Of a stretch of DNA of 64,000 nt, positions 25,064-33,937 are shown piece by piece. The translations under genes were made by a program, and so were the position numbers. The notes beneath the pieces were generated by a model. The model had not been told where the DNA came from. It was given only the letters and a program-made list of their open reading frames with translations, and made no database searches. How positions within the stretch are numbered: position 1 is the first letter of the stretch; each line of letters opens with the position of its first letter. The stretch is from Bradyrhizobium sp. Gha (GTDB taxonomy: Bacteria > Pseudomonadota > Alphaproteobacteria > Rhizobiales > Xanthobacteraceae), in assembly GCF_900113735.1 (NCBI RefSeq), contig NZ_FOQM01000022.1, positions 62,001 to 126,000 of the forward strand, in the 5' to 3' direction.

Positions 25064-26209
25064 ATGGCCTACCGCTCCTCCTGGATGACCGAAGAGCTCG
25101 ACGTCTTCCGCGACCAGTTCCGGAAATATCTCGCCAGGGATCTGGCGCCGCATGCCGAGAAATGGCGCCAGCAGAAGATGGTCGACCGCTTCGCCTGGCG
25201 CGGGCTCGGTGAGATGGGCGCGCTGCTGGCGAGCGTGCCGGAGGAATATGGCGGGCTGGGCGCGACCTTCGCCTATGAGGCCGCCGTGCTGGATGATCTC
25301 GAAAGCACGGTGCCGGAGCTCACGACCGGCGTCTCCGTGCACAGCGCCATCGTCGCGCATTACATCCTCAATTACGGCTCGGAGGAGCAGAAGAAGCGCT
25401 GGCTGCCGAAGATGGCCTCCGGCGAGATGGTCGGCGCCATCGCCATGACCGAGCCCGGCACCGGCTCCGACCTTCAAGCCGTGAAGACCACCGCCAAGAA
25501 GCAAGGCAATTCCTACGTCATCAACGGCCAGAAGACGTTCATCACCAACGGCCAGGCTGCCGATCTCGTCATCGTGGTCGCGCGCACCGGTGATGCCGGC
25601 GCCAAGGGCATCTCGCTGATCGTGGTCGAGACCCACGGTGCCGAGGGTTACAAGCGCGGGCGCAACCTCGACAAGATCGGCCTGCACGCCTCCGACACGT
25701 CAGAGCTGTTCTTCGACAACGTGACCGTGCCGCCGGAAAACCTGCTCGGCAAGGAGGAAGGCCAGGGCTTTGTCCAGCTGATGCAGCAGCTGCCGCAGGA
25801 GCGGCTCGCGCTCGCGGTCGGCGCAGTGGCCTCGATGGAGCGCGCGATCAGGCTCACCACCGAGTACACCAAGGAGCGGAAAGCATTCGGCAAACCGCTG
25901 ATGGATTTCCAGAACACCGCCTTCACGCTCGCCGAACGCAAGACCGAAGCGATGATCGCACGGGTCTTCGTCGACTGGTGCATCGAGCAATTGGTCGCAG
26001 GCGACCTCGACACCGTCACCGCGTCGATGGCGAAATACTGGTGCTCGGACAAGCAGGTGCAGACCGCCGACGAATGCCTTCAGCTGTTCGGCGGCTATGG
26101 CTACATGCAGGAATATCCGATCTCGCGCATCTTCATCGATTCCCGGATCCAGAAGATCTATGGCGGCACCAACGAGATCATGAAGCTGTTGATCGCGAGA
26201 TCGCTGTAA
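25064..26209 (+). CDS. acyl-CoA dehydrogenase, long-chain type
   Basis: 381 residues. Seen: TEPGTGSDLQAV and FITNGQAADL (flavin and substrate site), ERKAFGKPL, QLFGGYGYMQEYPISR and the C-terminal IYGGTNEIMK. The position that is Glu in medium-chain enzymes (YEGT) is Gly here, so the catalytic base is probably the Glu in PQERLALA, as in long-chain and isovaleryl enzymes. It oxidises acyl-CoA to trans-2-enoyl-CoA and passes electrons to ETF. The start at 25064 follows GAGGTGACC. The upstream gap also contains low-complexity sequence but no extra gene. Confidence 0.92.
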   Translation: MAYRSSWMTEELDVFRDQFRKYLARDLAPHAEKWRQQKMVDRFAWRGLGEMGALLASVPEEYGGLGATFAYEAAVLDDLESTVPELTTGVSVHSAIVAHYILNYGSEEQKKRWLPKMASGEMVGAIAMTEPGTGSDLQAVKTTAKKQGNSYVINGQKTFITNGQAADLVIVVARTGDAGAKGISLIVVETHGAEGYKRGRNLDKIGLHASDTSELFFDNVTVPPENLLGKEEGQGFVQLMQQLPQERLALAVGAVASMERAIRLTTEYTKERKAFGKPLMDFQNTAFTLAERKTEAMIARVFVDWCIEQLVAGDLDTVTASMAKYWCSDKQVQTADECLQLFGGYGYMQEYPISRIFIDSRIQKIYGGTNEIMKLLIARSL

Positions 26210-26215
26210 GGGCGG

Positions 26216-27100
26216 CTACCTCATCCGCTTGTCGCCGGCGACGAAGTCGATGAAGGTCCGCACCTTCGCGGAGAGATATTTGCGGCTGGGGTAGACCGCG
26301 AACAGCTTTCCAGCGAAAATGATGTGGCCGGGCATCACGTGCTCGAGACGGCCGCTGGCAATGTCGTCAGCGACCAGCCATTTCGGCAGGAAGGCGAGGC
26401 CCATGCCTTCCAGCGCAGCCAGGTGCAGCAGCGTTTCGTTGCCGCTGCGCAGCACTGGATTGAGCTTGACGGTCTCGGGGCCCTGCTCGCCGGTGAAGGA
26501 GAAGCTCTCGCCGGGATAGAGCGCGTAGTGCAACAGGGGAATGCCGGAGAGATCGGCGAACGTTGCCGGGCGCCCCGCCCGTTTGAGGAAGGCGGGAGCG
26601 GCCACCATGTAGAACGGCACGCTGGTGATGGGGCGCGCGATCAGCGCCGCGTCAGGCGTGCCGGTTGCGCGCAGCGCGAGATCGAATCCCTCCTCGACCA
26701 GATTGACCAGCCGACCGCCGAGATCGACGTCGAGGCGCACCTCAGGATAGCGGGCCTGATAATCCGCCAGCACCCCCGCAAACATCGTGTTCGCCATCCA
26801 CACCGGCGCGGTCAGCCGCAGCGTGCCGCGCGGCACGACGGTCGCCTTGCTGACCGCGGCTTCGACTTCGTCGAGCGAGTCAAGCATCTGGCGTGCCTGC
26901 TCGAAATAGAGCGTGCCGCTCTCGCTCAGGCTGACACGCCGGCTGGTCCGGTTGAGCAGCCGCGTGCCCAGCCGCTTCTCGAGCTGCATCACGTGCTTGC
27001 TGGCCATGGCGGGCGAGATGCGCAGGCGCTGCGCCGCCGCCGCAAAGCTCTTCAGCTCCGCGACGAGGCAAAACACCCGCATGCTGACCAGCGAATCCAT
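26216..27100 (-). CDS. LysR family transcriptional regulator
   Basis: 294 residues. The HTH is seen in FCLVAELKSFAAAAQRLRIS and MASKHVMQLEKRLG, with a CrgA-type effector domain (LALRATGTPDAALIARPI). It is divergent from the DoxX/DsrE/TlpA cluster across 104 bases and is its likely regulator; its end is seven bases from the stop of the convergent acyl-CoA dehydrogenase gene. No clean dyad was found in the intergenic gap. Confidence 0.92.
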   Translation of the reverse strand: MDSLVSMRVFCLVAELKSFAAAAQRLRISPAMASKHVMQLEKRLGTRLLNRTSRRVSLSESGTLYFEQARQMLDSLDEVEAAVSKATVVPRGTLRLTAPVWMANTMFAGVLADYQARYPEVRLDVDLGGRLVNLVEEGFDLALRATGTPDAALIARPITSVPFYMVAAPAFLKRAGRPATFADLSGIPLLHYALYPGESFSFTGEQGPETVKLNPVLRSGNETLLHLAALEGMGLAFLPKWLVADDIASGRLEHVMPGHIIFAGKLFAVYPSRKYLSAKVRTFIDFVAGDKRMR

Positions 27101-27204
27101 GAGATCATCAACATACAGGAAATGAATAACTTCCGAAACACATGATGATCAAATAGGGCGAAACTATCAAATGGTGGCGACGCTCACAATTTGGAGAACC
27201 CGTC

Positions 27205-27633
27205 ATGTCGACCACCACCTTCGAGACCGCTGCGCCCGGCCGCGCCCTCCGCGTCGGCCTTTGGGCCGCGCAGATCCTCCTCACCGTCGCGTTCGTCGGG
27301 GCGGGGCTGGTCAAGCTGACCACTCCCATTCCCCAGCTGGCCGCCATGATGCCCTGGGCCGGCCAGTATTCCGAAACCTTCGTTCGCTCGATCGCGCTGA
27401 TCGATCTCGCGGGCGGGATCGGCATTCTGCTGCCGGCCCTGACGCGGATCCTGCCGCGGCTGACGGTGCTCGCCGCGCTAGGCTGCTCGGTATTGCAGGT
27501 GATTGCGCTGGCCTTCCACCTCTCGCGCGGCGAGGCCGAGGTGACGCCGCTCAACCTCGTCCTGCTCGCGCTCAGCCTGTTCGTGCTGTGGGGGCGCAAC
27601 AGCAAGGCCCCCATCACCCCGCGCCGGTTCTGA
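27205..27633 (+). CDS. DoxX family membrane protein
   Basis: 142 residues with four hydrophobic segments (about residues 18-38, 58-78, 85-105 and 118-134). VGAGLVKLTTPI and IALIDLAGGIGILLPA are typical of the DoxX-like family. DoxX/DoxD relatives include a subunit of archaeal thiosulfate:quinone oxidoreductase, but most bacterial members are uncharacterised. It is the first of three tightly packed genes, 19 bases before the DsrE-like gene, so a membrane redox partner role is possible. The ATG is preceded by TTGGAGA. Confidence 0.85.
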   Translation: MSTTTFETAAPGRALRVGLWAAQILLTVAFVGAGLVKLTTPIPQLAAMMPWAGQYSETFVRSIALIDLAGGIGILLPALTRILPRLTVLAALGCSVLQVIALAFHLSRGEAEVTPLNLVLLALSLFVLWGRNSKAPITPRRF

Positions 27634-27652
27634 CCGGCGAGGCGCCGCTACG

Positions 27653-28114
27653 ATGATCTCTGACATCGCATTGTCCCGCAGGGGCCTGCTTGCAGGCAGC
27701 GCGATCCTCACGACCGGCGGCGCGAGCGCGGCCAAGCAGGATCGTCTCACTGAGGGCGTCGTGATCCTGATCGACCGCAACGAGCCCTATGTGATGGGGC
27801 ACGCGATCAGCTATTCGGGCAATCTTGCAAAGCACTTTGCCGAGAGGGGCGCGCGGTTGCTGATCGAGGTCGTCGCCAATGGCAAGGGCATCGACGTCTT
27901 CAGGGCGGACAGAACTCCACTGCTCGAGCCGCTCGCGACGCTGCGGCAATCGCTGCCAGAGCTCACCTACAGCATGTGCGCTTCGTCGAAAGCGATCGCG
28001 GAAGCCAAGGAGCAGGTCTCGATCCCGCTGATCCCGGGCGCGAGCCTTGTTCCCTTCGGTATCGGGCGCGTCGTCGATCTGCAACTCAAGGGCTGGGCCT
28101 ACATCCATGCGTGA
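27653..28114 (+). CDS. exported DsrE-like protein with twin-arginine leader
   Basis: 153 residues. The leader LSRRGLLAGSAILTTGGASA has the SRR-x-x-L Tat pattern and a short hydrophobic core. The mature part, with LIDRNEPYVMGHAISYSGNLAKHF in pieces and one cysteine in YSMCASS, fits the DsrE/DsrF-like fold in which a single cysteine carries sulfur. The domain call rests on motif shape and is moderate. Its stop overlaps the start of the TlpA-like gene by eight bases, so the two are co-translated and probably act together in the periplasm. Confidence 0.6.
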   Translation: MISDIALSRRGLLAGSAILTTGGASAAKQDRLTEGVVILIDRNEPYVMGHAISYSGNLAKHFAERGARLLIEVVANGKGIDVFRADRTPLLEPLATLRQSLPELTYSMCASSKAIAEAKEQVSIPLIPGASLVPFGIGRVVDLQLKGWAYIHA

Positions 28115-28691
28115 AAAGCCCCGTGCGTTGTCCAGGCGATCGCTCCTGGTCGCAGCACCGGCGCTCCTTGCCTCCCTGCGCGCAAGCCGTGCGCAGGGTA
28201 GCTGGCCGCCGGTATTCGAAGCCGGCCGCAGCCAGTTCACGGTGGTGCGGCCGCGCGCCGCGATGCCGCCGTTACGACTTCGGGACTTGCATGGAAAAGA
28301 CGTGGTGGTGACGGCGAAGCCTGGACGTATCGCCCTCGTCAATTTCTGGGCGACGTGGTGTGCGGCCTGCCGGCTCGATCTCCCTGTGCTGGCAAGCCTC
28401 GCTGGATCGCAAGGCGCCCAACTGGATGTCATTGCCGTCTGCACCGACACGAAGGACTTGCGAAAGATCACCGCGTTCCTCGGCGGTCTCGCCGCGAAAA
28501 ACCTCGCCTGCTACATCGATGCCTATGGCGCAGCTGCGCAAGCGTCGACGGAGATGCTTCCCCTCCTCGGCATGCCCATCACCTATCTCGTCGGGACGAG
28601 CGGCCATGTCGAGGGCTACATCGCCGGCGCGCCCGACTGGCTCTCACCGGCGGGCGCACGGCTGCTGCAATTCTATCGCGAGCAAACCTAG
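28107..28691 (+). CDS. TlpA-like thiol-disulfide protein with twin-arginine leader
   Basis: 194 residues. The leader LSRRSLLVAAPALLASL is Tat-like. The thioredoxin-fold domain has VNFWATWCAACRLDLPVL with a CAAC active site, and the cis-proline region is GMPITYLV. TlpA relatives reduce or oxidise protein thiols in the periplasm. Unusually for this family it uses a Tat leader, and it follows a DsrE-like protein by overlap. The stop overlaps the end of the convergent amidohydrolase gene by four bases. Role inferred: redox partner of the DoxX/DsrE pair. Confidence 0.82.
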   Translation: MREKPRALSRRSLLVAAPALLASLRASRAQGSWPPVFEAGRSQFTVVRPRAAMPPLRLRDLHGKDVVVTAKPGRIALVNFWATWCAACRLDLPVLASLAGSQGAQLDVIAVCTDTKDLRKITAFLGGLAAKNLACYIDAYGAAAQASTEMLPLLGMPITYLVGTSGHVEGYIAGAPDWLSPAGARLLQFYREQT

Positions 28692-29827
28692 TTCGGATGC
28701 CACCAGCGGCCGCCGATGACGACGCCTTCGGAGACGATCTTCCTGTCGCCGATGAGACGCTCGCCGACGACGTCTTGATAGTCGAACTGGCCTTCCTTCA
28801 CCGAGATCAGCGTGGCATCGCCGACGCTGCCGGGCTTCAGGCTGCCGAGTTCGGGGCGCCGCAGCGCCATCGCGGCGTTCTCCGTCGAGGCCGCGATCAC
28901 ATCCGACAGCGACATGCCCATGCAGAGGAATTTCGACATGGTCGTGACCTGGTCGAAGGCCGGGCCGTCGATGCAGAGCTGATGGATGTCGGAGGAGATG
29001 GTATCCGGATAGAAGCCGTTGGCCAGCATGGCGCGCGCGGTCTTGAACGCGAAAGAACCTTTGCCGTGCCCGATGTCGAACAGCACGCCGCGCTCGCGCG
29101 CCGCCAGTACCGCCCGCTTGACCGTACCCTGCGCGGTGGCCGGCGAATTCGGGAAGGGACGGAACGCATGGGTCAGCACATCGCCCGGCCGCAGGCGCGC
29201 CAGCACCTCTTCATAGGTCGGCGGCGGATGGTCGATATGCGCCATCAGGGGCATGCCGACCTCGTCGGCAACCTGAAGCGCGATATCGAGCGGCACGGCG
29301 CCCGAGGTGCCCGAGGAGTGCAGCCCGACCCGCACCTTGATGCCGACGATGATGTCGCGGTTGGCGTCCGCCACCTTGGCCGCTTCGATCGGATTCATCA
29401 GCCGCAATTCCTCGCTCTCGCCAACCATGATCCGGTGCGAGAAGCCGAAAATGCCGGCATGGGAAACGTGCAGATAAGCGAGGATGCGGACCTGGCTCGG
29501 CTCGATCACGTGCTTGCGAAAACCGGCGAAATTGCCGGGGCCGGCGCTGCCGGTGTCGACGGAGGTGGTCACGCCCGAGGCACGGCAGAACTCCTCGGCG
29601 TCGATGCCGAGCGAGGTGCCGCCCCAATAGACATGGGTGTGGAGATCGATCAGCCCGGGCGTCACGATGAACCGCGAGACGTCACGGACCTCGGTGCCGG
29701 CGTCCGTCTTGAGCCCGGCGCCGATCGCAGCCACCCTGCCGCCGGAAAATGCCACATCGGTCACGGCGTCGAGCTTCTGCGAGGGGTCGACGACCCGTCC
29801 GCCGCGCAGGATCAAATCGAAGGGCAT
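28688..29827 (-). CDS. amidohydrolase/deacetylase family metallohydrolase
   Basis: 379 residues of the dihydroorotase-like amidohydrolase superfamily. Metal-site motifs in order: LIDLHTHVYWGG (HxH), the lysine region VGIKVRVGLHSSG, MAHIDHPP, LTHAF, and a late aspartate in ISSDIHQLC. The pattern matches the EF_0837/AHA_3915 deacetylase group, which acts on N-acyl amino acids or imides. The substrate is unknown. It ends over the TlpA-like gene's stop, and no promoter partner is visible upstream before the tRNA region. Confidence 0.88.
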   Translation of the reverse strand: MPFDLILRGGRVVDPSQKLDAVTDVAFSGGRVAAIGAGLKTDAGTEVRDVSRFIVTPGLIDLHTHVYWGGTSLGIDAEEFCRASGVTTSVDTGSAGPGNFAGFRKHVIEPSQVRILAYLHVSHAGIFGFSHRIMVGESEELRLMNPIEAAKVADANRDIIVGIKVRVGLHSSGTSGAVPLDIALQVADEVGMPLMAHIDHPPPTYEEVLARLRPGDVLTHAFRPFPNSPATAQGTVKRAVLAARERGVLFDIGHGKGSFAFKTARAMLANGFYPDTISSDIHQLCIDGPAFDQVTTMSKFLCMGMSLSDVIAASTENAAMALRRPELGSLKPGSVGDATLISVKEGQFDYQDVVGERLIGDRKIVSEGVVIGGRWWHPN

Positions 29828-30114
29828 CGTCGTCTCCGGGCCTCAGCAACGCTTGGACCGGGCCGGAAGCTACCCTTCCAGCCCGCGCTTCTGTTAGCAA
29901 TTTTCCCGCTGACGAAGCAAATCCACTGAGCTCAATGTCCAAGGGGCCTGCGCGCCGCCTTCGGCGCATCCTCTTTCAGCCGCTGCAGCGCATCGGCATC
30001 ACACGCCCGCACTCCGCAAGCACGATGGTCGGCAAGGAGTGCAGATCCTATGAGGAATTAACTGGCGGAAAGAGCGGGGGCGGCAAACGATTTTTCAAAA
30101 GCCGCATGTTGGAA

Positions 30115-30191
<77 letters not shown>

Positions 30192-30284
30192 GCGGAACCC
30201 GCCGGTAGGGCGGGTTGCCTGGACGCGTTCATAGCAAAGCAGCGGCGGGACCGGAAGCCCTTCGCGAGGTCAAGAAGCGGAGGA

Positions 30285-30923
30285 TCAGGATTTCCCGTAA
30301 GCCCCCTGGTAGCGCCCCTCGCGGATCGCCTTCAGGGTCTCCTCCTCGCGCCTGATCTGGACACGCACGGCCTCCAGCAGCGTCGCGGCGCCGGCGGCGG
30401 GAAACGACACCACGCCATCTTCATCACCGACCACGATGTCGCCCGGCGAGATCACGCTGCCACCGACCGTCACAGGCACGTTGATCTCGCCTGGGCCGTT
30501 CTTGTAGGGCCCGCGATGGATCACCGCGCGGGCGAAGCAGGGAAAGTCGTCGCCGGCGAAGGCCGCGACGTCGCGGATGGCGCCGTCGATGACATAGCCT
30601 TCGGCTTTGCGCCATTGCGCGATGTTCTTCATGATCTCGCCGACCAGGGCCCGGGTCTCGTCGCCGCCGCCATCGACCACGATGACGTCGCCGGGACCGA
30701 CCAGCTCGAGGGCACGATGGATGGCAAGATTGTCGCCGGGACGGGTCCGGACCGTGAAGGCCGCGCCGACCAGCTTGCCGCTGCGATGATAGGGCTTCAG
30801 CCCGACCGCGCCAGGCAGCCGGCTGAGATTGTCCGAAATGATCGAGGTTGGTGCATTCCTGAAGCCTTCGATGATATCGGCCGGCGGCTTCGGCACGCTG
30901 TTCGCTGCGATGGTGATCGTCAT
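30285..30923 (-). CDS. RraA-like / HMG-CHA aldolase family protein
   Basis: 212 residues of the RraA fold. PGDVIVVDGGGDETRALVGE and VIDGAIRDVAAF contain the glycine-rich loop and the Arg-Asp pair that bind metal and substrate in 4-hydroxy-4-methyl-2-oxoglutarate/4-carboxy-4-hydroxy-2-oxoadipate aldolases; a true RNase E inhibitor role is unlikely. It is 23 bases downstream of an acyl-CoA ligase gene and is probably co-transcribed, suggesting an oxaloacetate-releasing or retro-aldol step in an acid breakdown path. The start at 30923 follows AAGGA. Confidence 0.85.
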   Translation of the reverse strand: MTITIAANSVPKPPADIIEGFRNAPTSIISDNLSRLPGAVGLKPYHRSGKLVGAAFTVRTRPGDNLAIHRALELVGPGDVIVVDGGGDETRALVGEIMKNIAQWRKAEGYVIDGAIRDVAAFAGDDFPCFARAVIHRGPYKNGPGEINVPVTVGGSVISPGDIVVGDEDGVVSFPAAGAATLLEAVRVQIRREEETLKAIREGRYQGAYGKS

Positions 30924-30946
30924 GAGGTTCAGTCCTTCCGAGTTTC

Positions 30947-32464
30947 TTATTCGGCGTGCGCCCGGGCCTGCACGGGCATGATGCGGAAGGCACGGCCTTC
31001 CTTCATCCACGCCGCGCGTTCGTCGCGCAACAGCGTGCGGCGAACCTTTCCGGAATCGTCACGCGGCGGCGCGCTGACGAACTCGAAACTCTCCGGATGC
31101 TTGTAGCGGCTGAGCCGGTCTTTCAAGAAGTCCGCCATGCCGTCCGCGATCACCTGACGGTCCGCGCCGGGGTCCGGCTCGATGATGGCATGCACGCGCT
31201 GGCCGAGCTCAGGATCAGGCAGGCCCACCACCACGCAGGAGCGCACGCCGGGGCACGCGGAGACGGCAGCCTCGACCTCGGCCGGATAGATGTTGGCACC
31301 GCCGCGCAGCACCATGTCGGCGAGGCGGTCGCCGAGATAGAGATAGCCTTCGGCGTCGAGCCGGCCGATATCGCCGAGCGATTCCCAGCCGTCGGCGCGG
31401 CGCTTCGGCTCGGCGCCGAGATAGTGATAGGTGGCGTCCTTGCCGTCATTGTTGAGGAAATAGATCTCGCCCGTCTCACCGGGCGCGACGTCGTTGCCGT
31501 CCTCGCCGATGATGCGAAGCCTCGCCGTCTCCGCGATCTTGCCGACCGAGCCCTTATGCGCCAGCCACTCGGTGCCTGATATGATGCAGGCGCCCTGGCG
31601 CTCGGTGCCGCCATAGAGCTCCCAGACCCTCTCCGGCCCAAGCCAGGCGATCCAGTTTTCCTTCAGCCAGGGCGGCATCGGCGCTGCCATGTGGAACACG
31701 GTCTGAAGGCTCGACACGTCATAGCCATTGCGAACGTCATCAGGCAGCGCCCAGATCCGGTGCATCATGGTCGGCACGAAATTGACCCATTGCACGCGCT
31801 CGCGCTCGATCTGGCGCAGCGTCTCCTCAGCATCGAACTTCTCGAGGCCGGTCAGCTTGCCGCCGGCGAACAGCGCAAAATGCGACACGATGAACGGCGC
31901 ATTATGATAAAGGGGGCCTGGATTGAGCAGCGAGACTCCAATGGGAATATTGAGCGGCGGCGCAGCGACGGTATCAGTCACCGCAGGCTGATGGTCGAGG
32001 ATCACCTTGGGACGGCCGGTCGAGCCGCCTGAGGTCATGGCCTTCCAGTAGCGCGCGACCGGGGGATCGAGCGGCTCATCGGAAAAACCGTCCGGCACAA
32101 AATCCGCAGGCAAGCGGTTCGGCGCATTCCAGTCGGCCTCGCCACCGACCACGAGCGCGGGCTTCAAAATCTCGAGCACGGCCGCGGCTTCGCCGCGCGG
32201 CAGCTGCCACGACAGCGAGGTCGGCGTCGCACCGCATTTCCACACCGCAAACGTGGTCTCGAAAAACGCATTGCTGTTGGGCAATCCGATGGCGACGAAA
32301 TCACCGGGCTTGACGCCCTTCGCCGCAAACGCCCGCGCGCGCCTGTTGGCACCGCGTTCGAGCTGGCCCCATGTCAGTCTATCCTGACCGTGCTGGACGG
32401 CGATGGTGCCCTCGGGTTTGCGTTGCGCGTACCAGCGCGGCACATCGGACAGGGGCAGCAGCAT
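30947..32464 (-). CDS. AMP-forming acyl/aryl-CoA ligase
   Basis: 505 residues of the adenylate-forming family. Seen: P-loop TSGGSTGRPKVILDH, LYGGTERQG (A5-like), LGDRLADMVLRGGANIYPAEVE (hinge and A8 core), and a C-terminal lysine region DDSGKVRRT. It activates a carboxylic acid with ATP to its CoA thioester. The shape recalls BaiB/CaiC-type ligases more than acetyl-CoA synthetase; the substrate is open. Followed by the RraA-like gene in one unit. Confidence 0.9.
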   Translation of the reverse strand: MLLPLSDVPRWYAQRKPEGTIAVQHGQDRLTWGQLERGANRRARAFAAKGVKPGDFVAIGLPNSNAFFETTFAVWKCGATPTSLSWQLPRGEAAAVLEILKPALVVGGEADWNAPNRLPADFVPDGFSDEPLDPPVARYWKAMTSGGSTGRPKVILDHQPAVTDTVAAPPLNIPIGVSLLNPGPLYHNAPFIVSHFALFAGGKLTGLEKFDAEETLRQIERERVQWVNFVPTMMHRIWALPDDVRNGYDVSSLQTVFHMAAPMPPWLKENWIAWLGPERVWELYGGTERQGACIISGTEWLAHKGSVGKIAETARLRIIGEDGNDVAPGETGEIYFLNNDGKDATYHYLGAEPKRRADGWESLGDIGRLDAEGYLYLGDRLADMVLRGGANIYPAEVEAAVSACPGVRSCVVVGLPDPELGQRVHAIIEPDPGADRQVIADGMADFLKDRLSRYKHPESFEFVSAPPRDDSGKVRRTLLRDERAAWMKEGRAFRIMPVQARAHAE

Positions 32465-32943
32465 CAGGCGTTTCCATTTCGTCTTCTTGGCGGGGCCTCA
32501 GGATGGGGCGGGTCGCGCGGCGAAGTGTAACAGCCGGAGCCGCCCCTTCAAGCTTTTGCACTCAGGCCTCCTCGGTCAATGCCGCCGCGCTCGGCGCGGC
32601 ATGCGCCGACATATGTAGACGTCGGCATCGCGCAGGTGTCCGTGCAGCAGGGCGCGGGAGATCGCCGGCAGCGGTATCGACCAGTGCGCGGCCGCAACCT
32701 GCGCCATGCGATGGCGGAGAAACAGGTCAACGCTCTCATGATGAGAATTTCTCTTCGCATTCAAACCGATCAAACCGCAAGCGCAACCGGCGCCCCACGG
32801 CTGTGACCTCCCCTGCCACGTCAAGGAAAAAATGTCAGCAACCCAGCCATGAATTTCCCGAGTTCCATGGGTGACAAGGCGACGAGAAAGGGGCAAAAAT
32901 TGGCGACGACTCAGTTGGGTTGAGTTTCTCAGGCTCTCGCAGA
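32465..32943. other. 479-bp region with no convincing gene
   Basis: It lies between a minus-strand ligase gene and a plus-strand exported-protein gene and should hold both promoters. A minus-strand frame ending at 32576 (possible TTG start at 32764, about 62 residues) has plausible composition but no domain, ribosome site or neighbour support. Nothing else is seen. Confidence 0.5.
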
Positions 32944-33591
32944 ATGTTGTCCGTGTTTGCATCGCGTCGTGCGGCGCCACTTCTCGTTGCCGCAGCAGGA
33001 ATTTTTCTGCTGACCACGCCGCATGCCCACGCCGAATGGTGGAAGCGCGCCCCTATCGACTTCGAGGAATGCGCCGACGCCGCCGAAAAATCCGCGACCA
33101 AGGCCGAAAAGACCGCAGCCCTTGCGGACTGCAATGCCAAATTCGCCGGCCGGCGCAAGGCAGGCGGCGGCTACACCTATTACGACTTCCTCCAGGACCG
33201 CACCTTCGACATCGCAGGTCCCAATCCGACGCCGGAGGAGCAGAAGAAGATCGACGAATCCTACACCGCCTATCTTGCCGATCAGCGCCGCAGCAATGAA
33301 GCCGCCGAGGCCCTGGCGCGGCAACAGCGCGAGCAGCAGGAGAAGCAGCGCGAGCAGCGGGAACGGCAGCGTGAGCAGCAAGCGCAGCAACTCCAGCAGG
33401 TCGCATTGCGAACCGAGGTCGAGCGCGTGCCCGTTCCGGTGGAGCGCCCGAAGGTGCTGGGTGCGCGGCCGAAGAATGCCCCTTGCACGAAGGGCGCGTT
33501 CTCTTGCGAATGGCCGCGGCTGTCGGAAAGCCTCAGCGACCTGAAGAAGCTGTTCAGCCCGGCGCCGAGCAAGCCGGCCAAGAAGGGGTAA
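32944..33591 (+). CDS. exported coiled-coil protein of unknown function
   Basis: 215 residues from the ATG at 32944; a TTG at 32920 would add eight. A signal peptide ends TTPHAHA. A small domain with two cysteines (EECADAAEKS and ADCNAKFAG) and the stretch GGGYTYYDFLQ follows, then a Gln/Arg/Glu-rich coiled coil from about residue 120 to 160, and a Pro/Lys-rich tail with a second cysteine pair (APCTKGAFSC). No family was recognised. The repeat at 33606 follows the stop. Likely periplasmic and structural. Confidence 0.7.
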   Translation: MLSVFASRRAAPLLVAAAGIFLLTTPHAHAEWWKRAPIDFEECADAAEKSATKAEKTAALADCNAKFAGRRKAGGGYTYYDFLQDRTFDIAGPNPTPEEQKKIDESYTAYLADQRRSNEAAEALARQQREQQEKQREQRERQREQQAQQLQQVALRTEVERVPVPVERPKVLGARPKNAPCTKGAFSCEWPRLSESLSDLKKLFSPAPSKPAKKG

Positions 33592-33605
33592 GCTGTCTCC
33601 ACATC

Positions 33606-33685
33606 CGTCATTGCGCGCGCAGCGAAGCAATCCAGAGTCGTTCCGTGGAGGTTTCCTGAATTGCTTCGCTACGCTCGCAATGACG
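33606..33685. repeat. REP-like inverted repeat, CGTCATTGCG family
   Basis: CGTCATTGCGCGCGCAGCGA (33606 onward) pairs with the mirror at 33658-33685, which ends CGCAATGACG. The same core with GAAGCAATCC recurs at 45712 and, shortened, at 15241. It separates two convergent genes. Confidence 0.8.
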
Positions 33686-33709
33686 AGTGGATGGATTCGT
33701 GCCCGGCCC

Positions 33710-33925
33710 TCAGCGCGTCTGCTTCTTCTTCGGACGCTTCGGTGGGGTCACCGCCGGCGTAACCGGTTCTGTCGTTGCCTGTGAATTGCTCAGCGCCTTG
33801 CGGCTCTCCTGCAAGCGCGCGTCGTAGCCCGGCGAGTTCATGACCGTCGGCGGCCGGGCCTCCGCCAGGCGAGCGGCGCCGCAGAGCGCGGCCAGCCCGA
33901 GTCCGATCACGAGACAACGTTTCAT
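33710..33925 (-). CDS. small exported protein of unknown function
   Basis: 71 residues: a signal peptide (CLVIGLGLAALCGAARLAEA) and a short mature part with MNSPGYDARLQESRKAL and a Lys/Arg-rich tail ending KKKQTR. The start at 33925 has GGAGGAG six bases ahead; a GTG four codons upstream overlaps that site and is rejected. It follows the ketopantoate-reductase homologue by a few bases and is probably on the same transcript. No domain is recognised. Confidence 0.6.
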   Translation of the reverse strand: MKRCLVIGLGLAALCGAARLAEARPPTVMNSPGYDARLQESRKALSNSQATTEPVTPAVTPPKRPKKKQTR

Positions 33926-33937
33926 CGGCTCCTCCAC

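Noticed and set aside
27108..27617. 169-residue minus-strand frame over the DoxX gene
   Set aside because: Antisense to a protein with clear DoxX helices; no domain.
32576..32764. Possible small minus-strand gene with TTG start
   Set aside because: Plausible composition only; no ribosome site, family or neighbour support.
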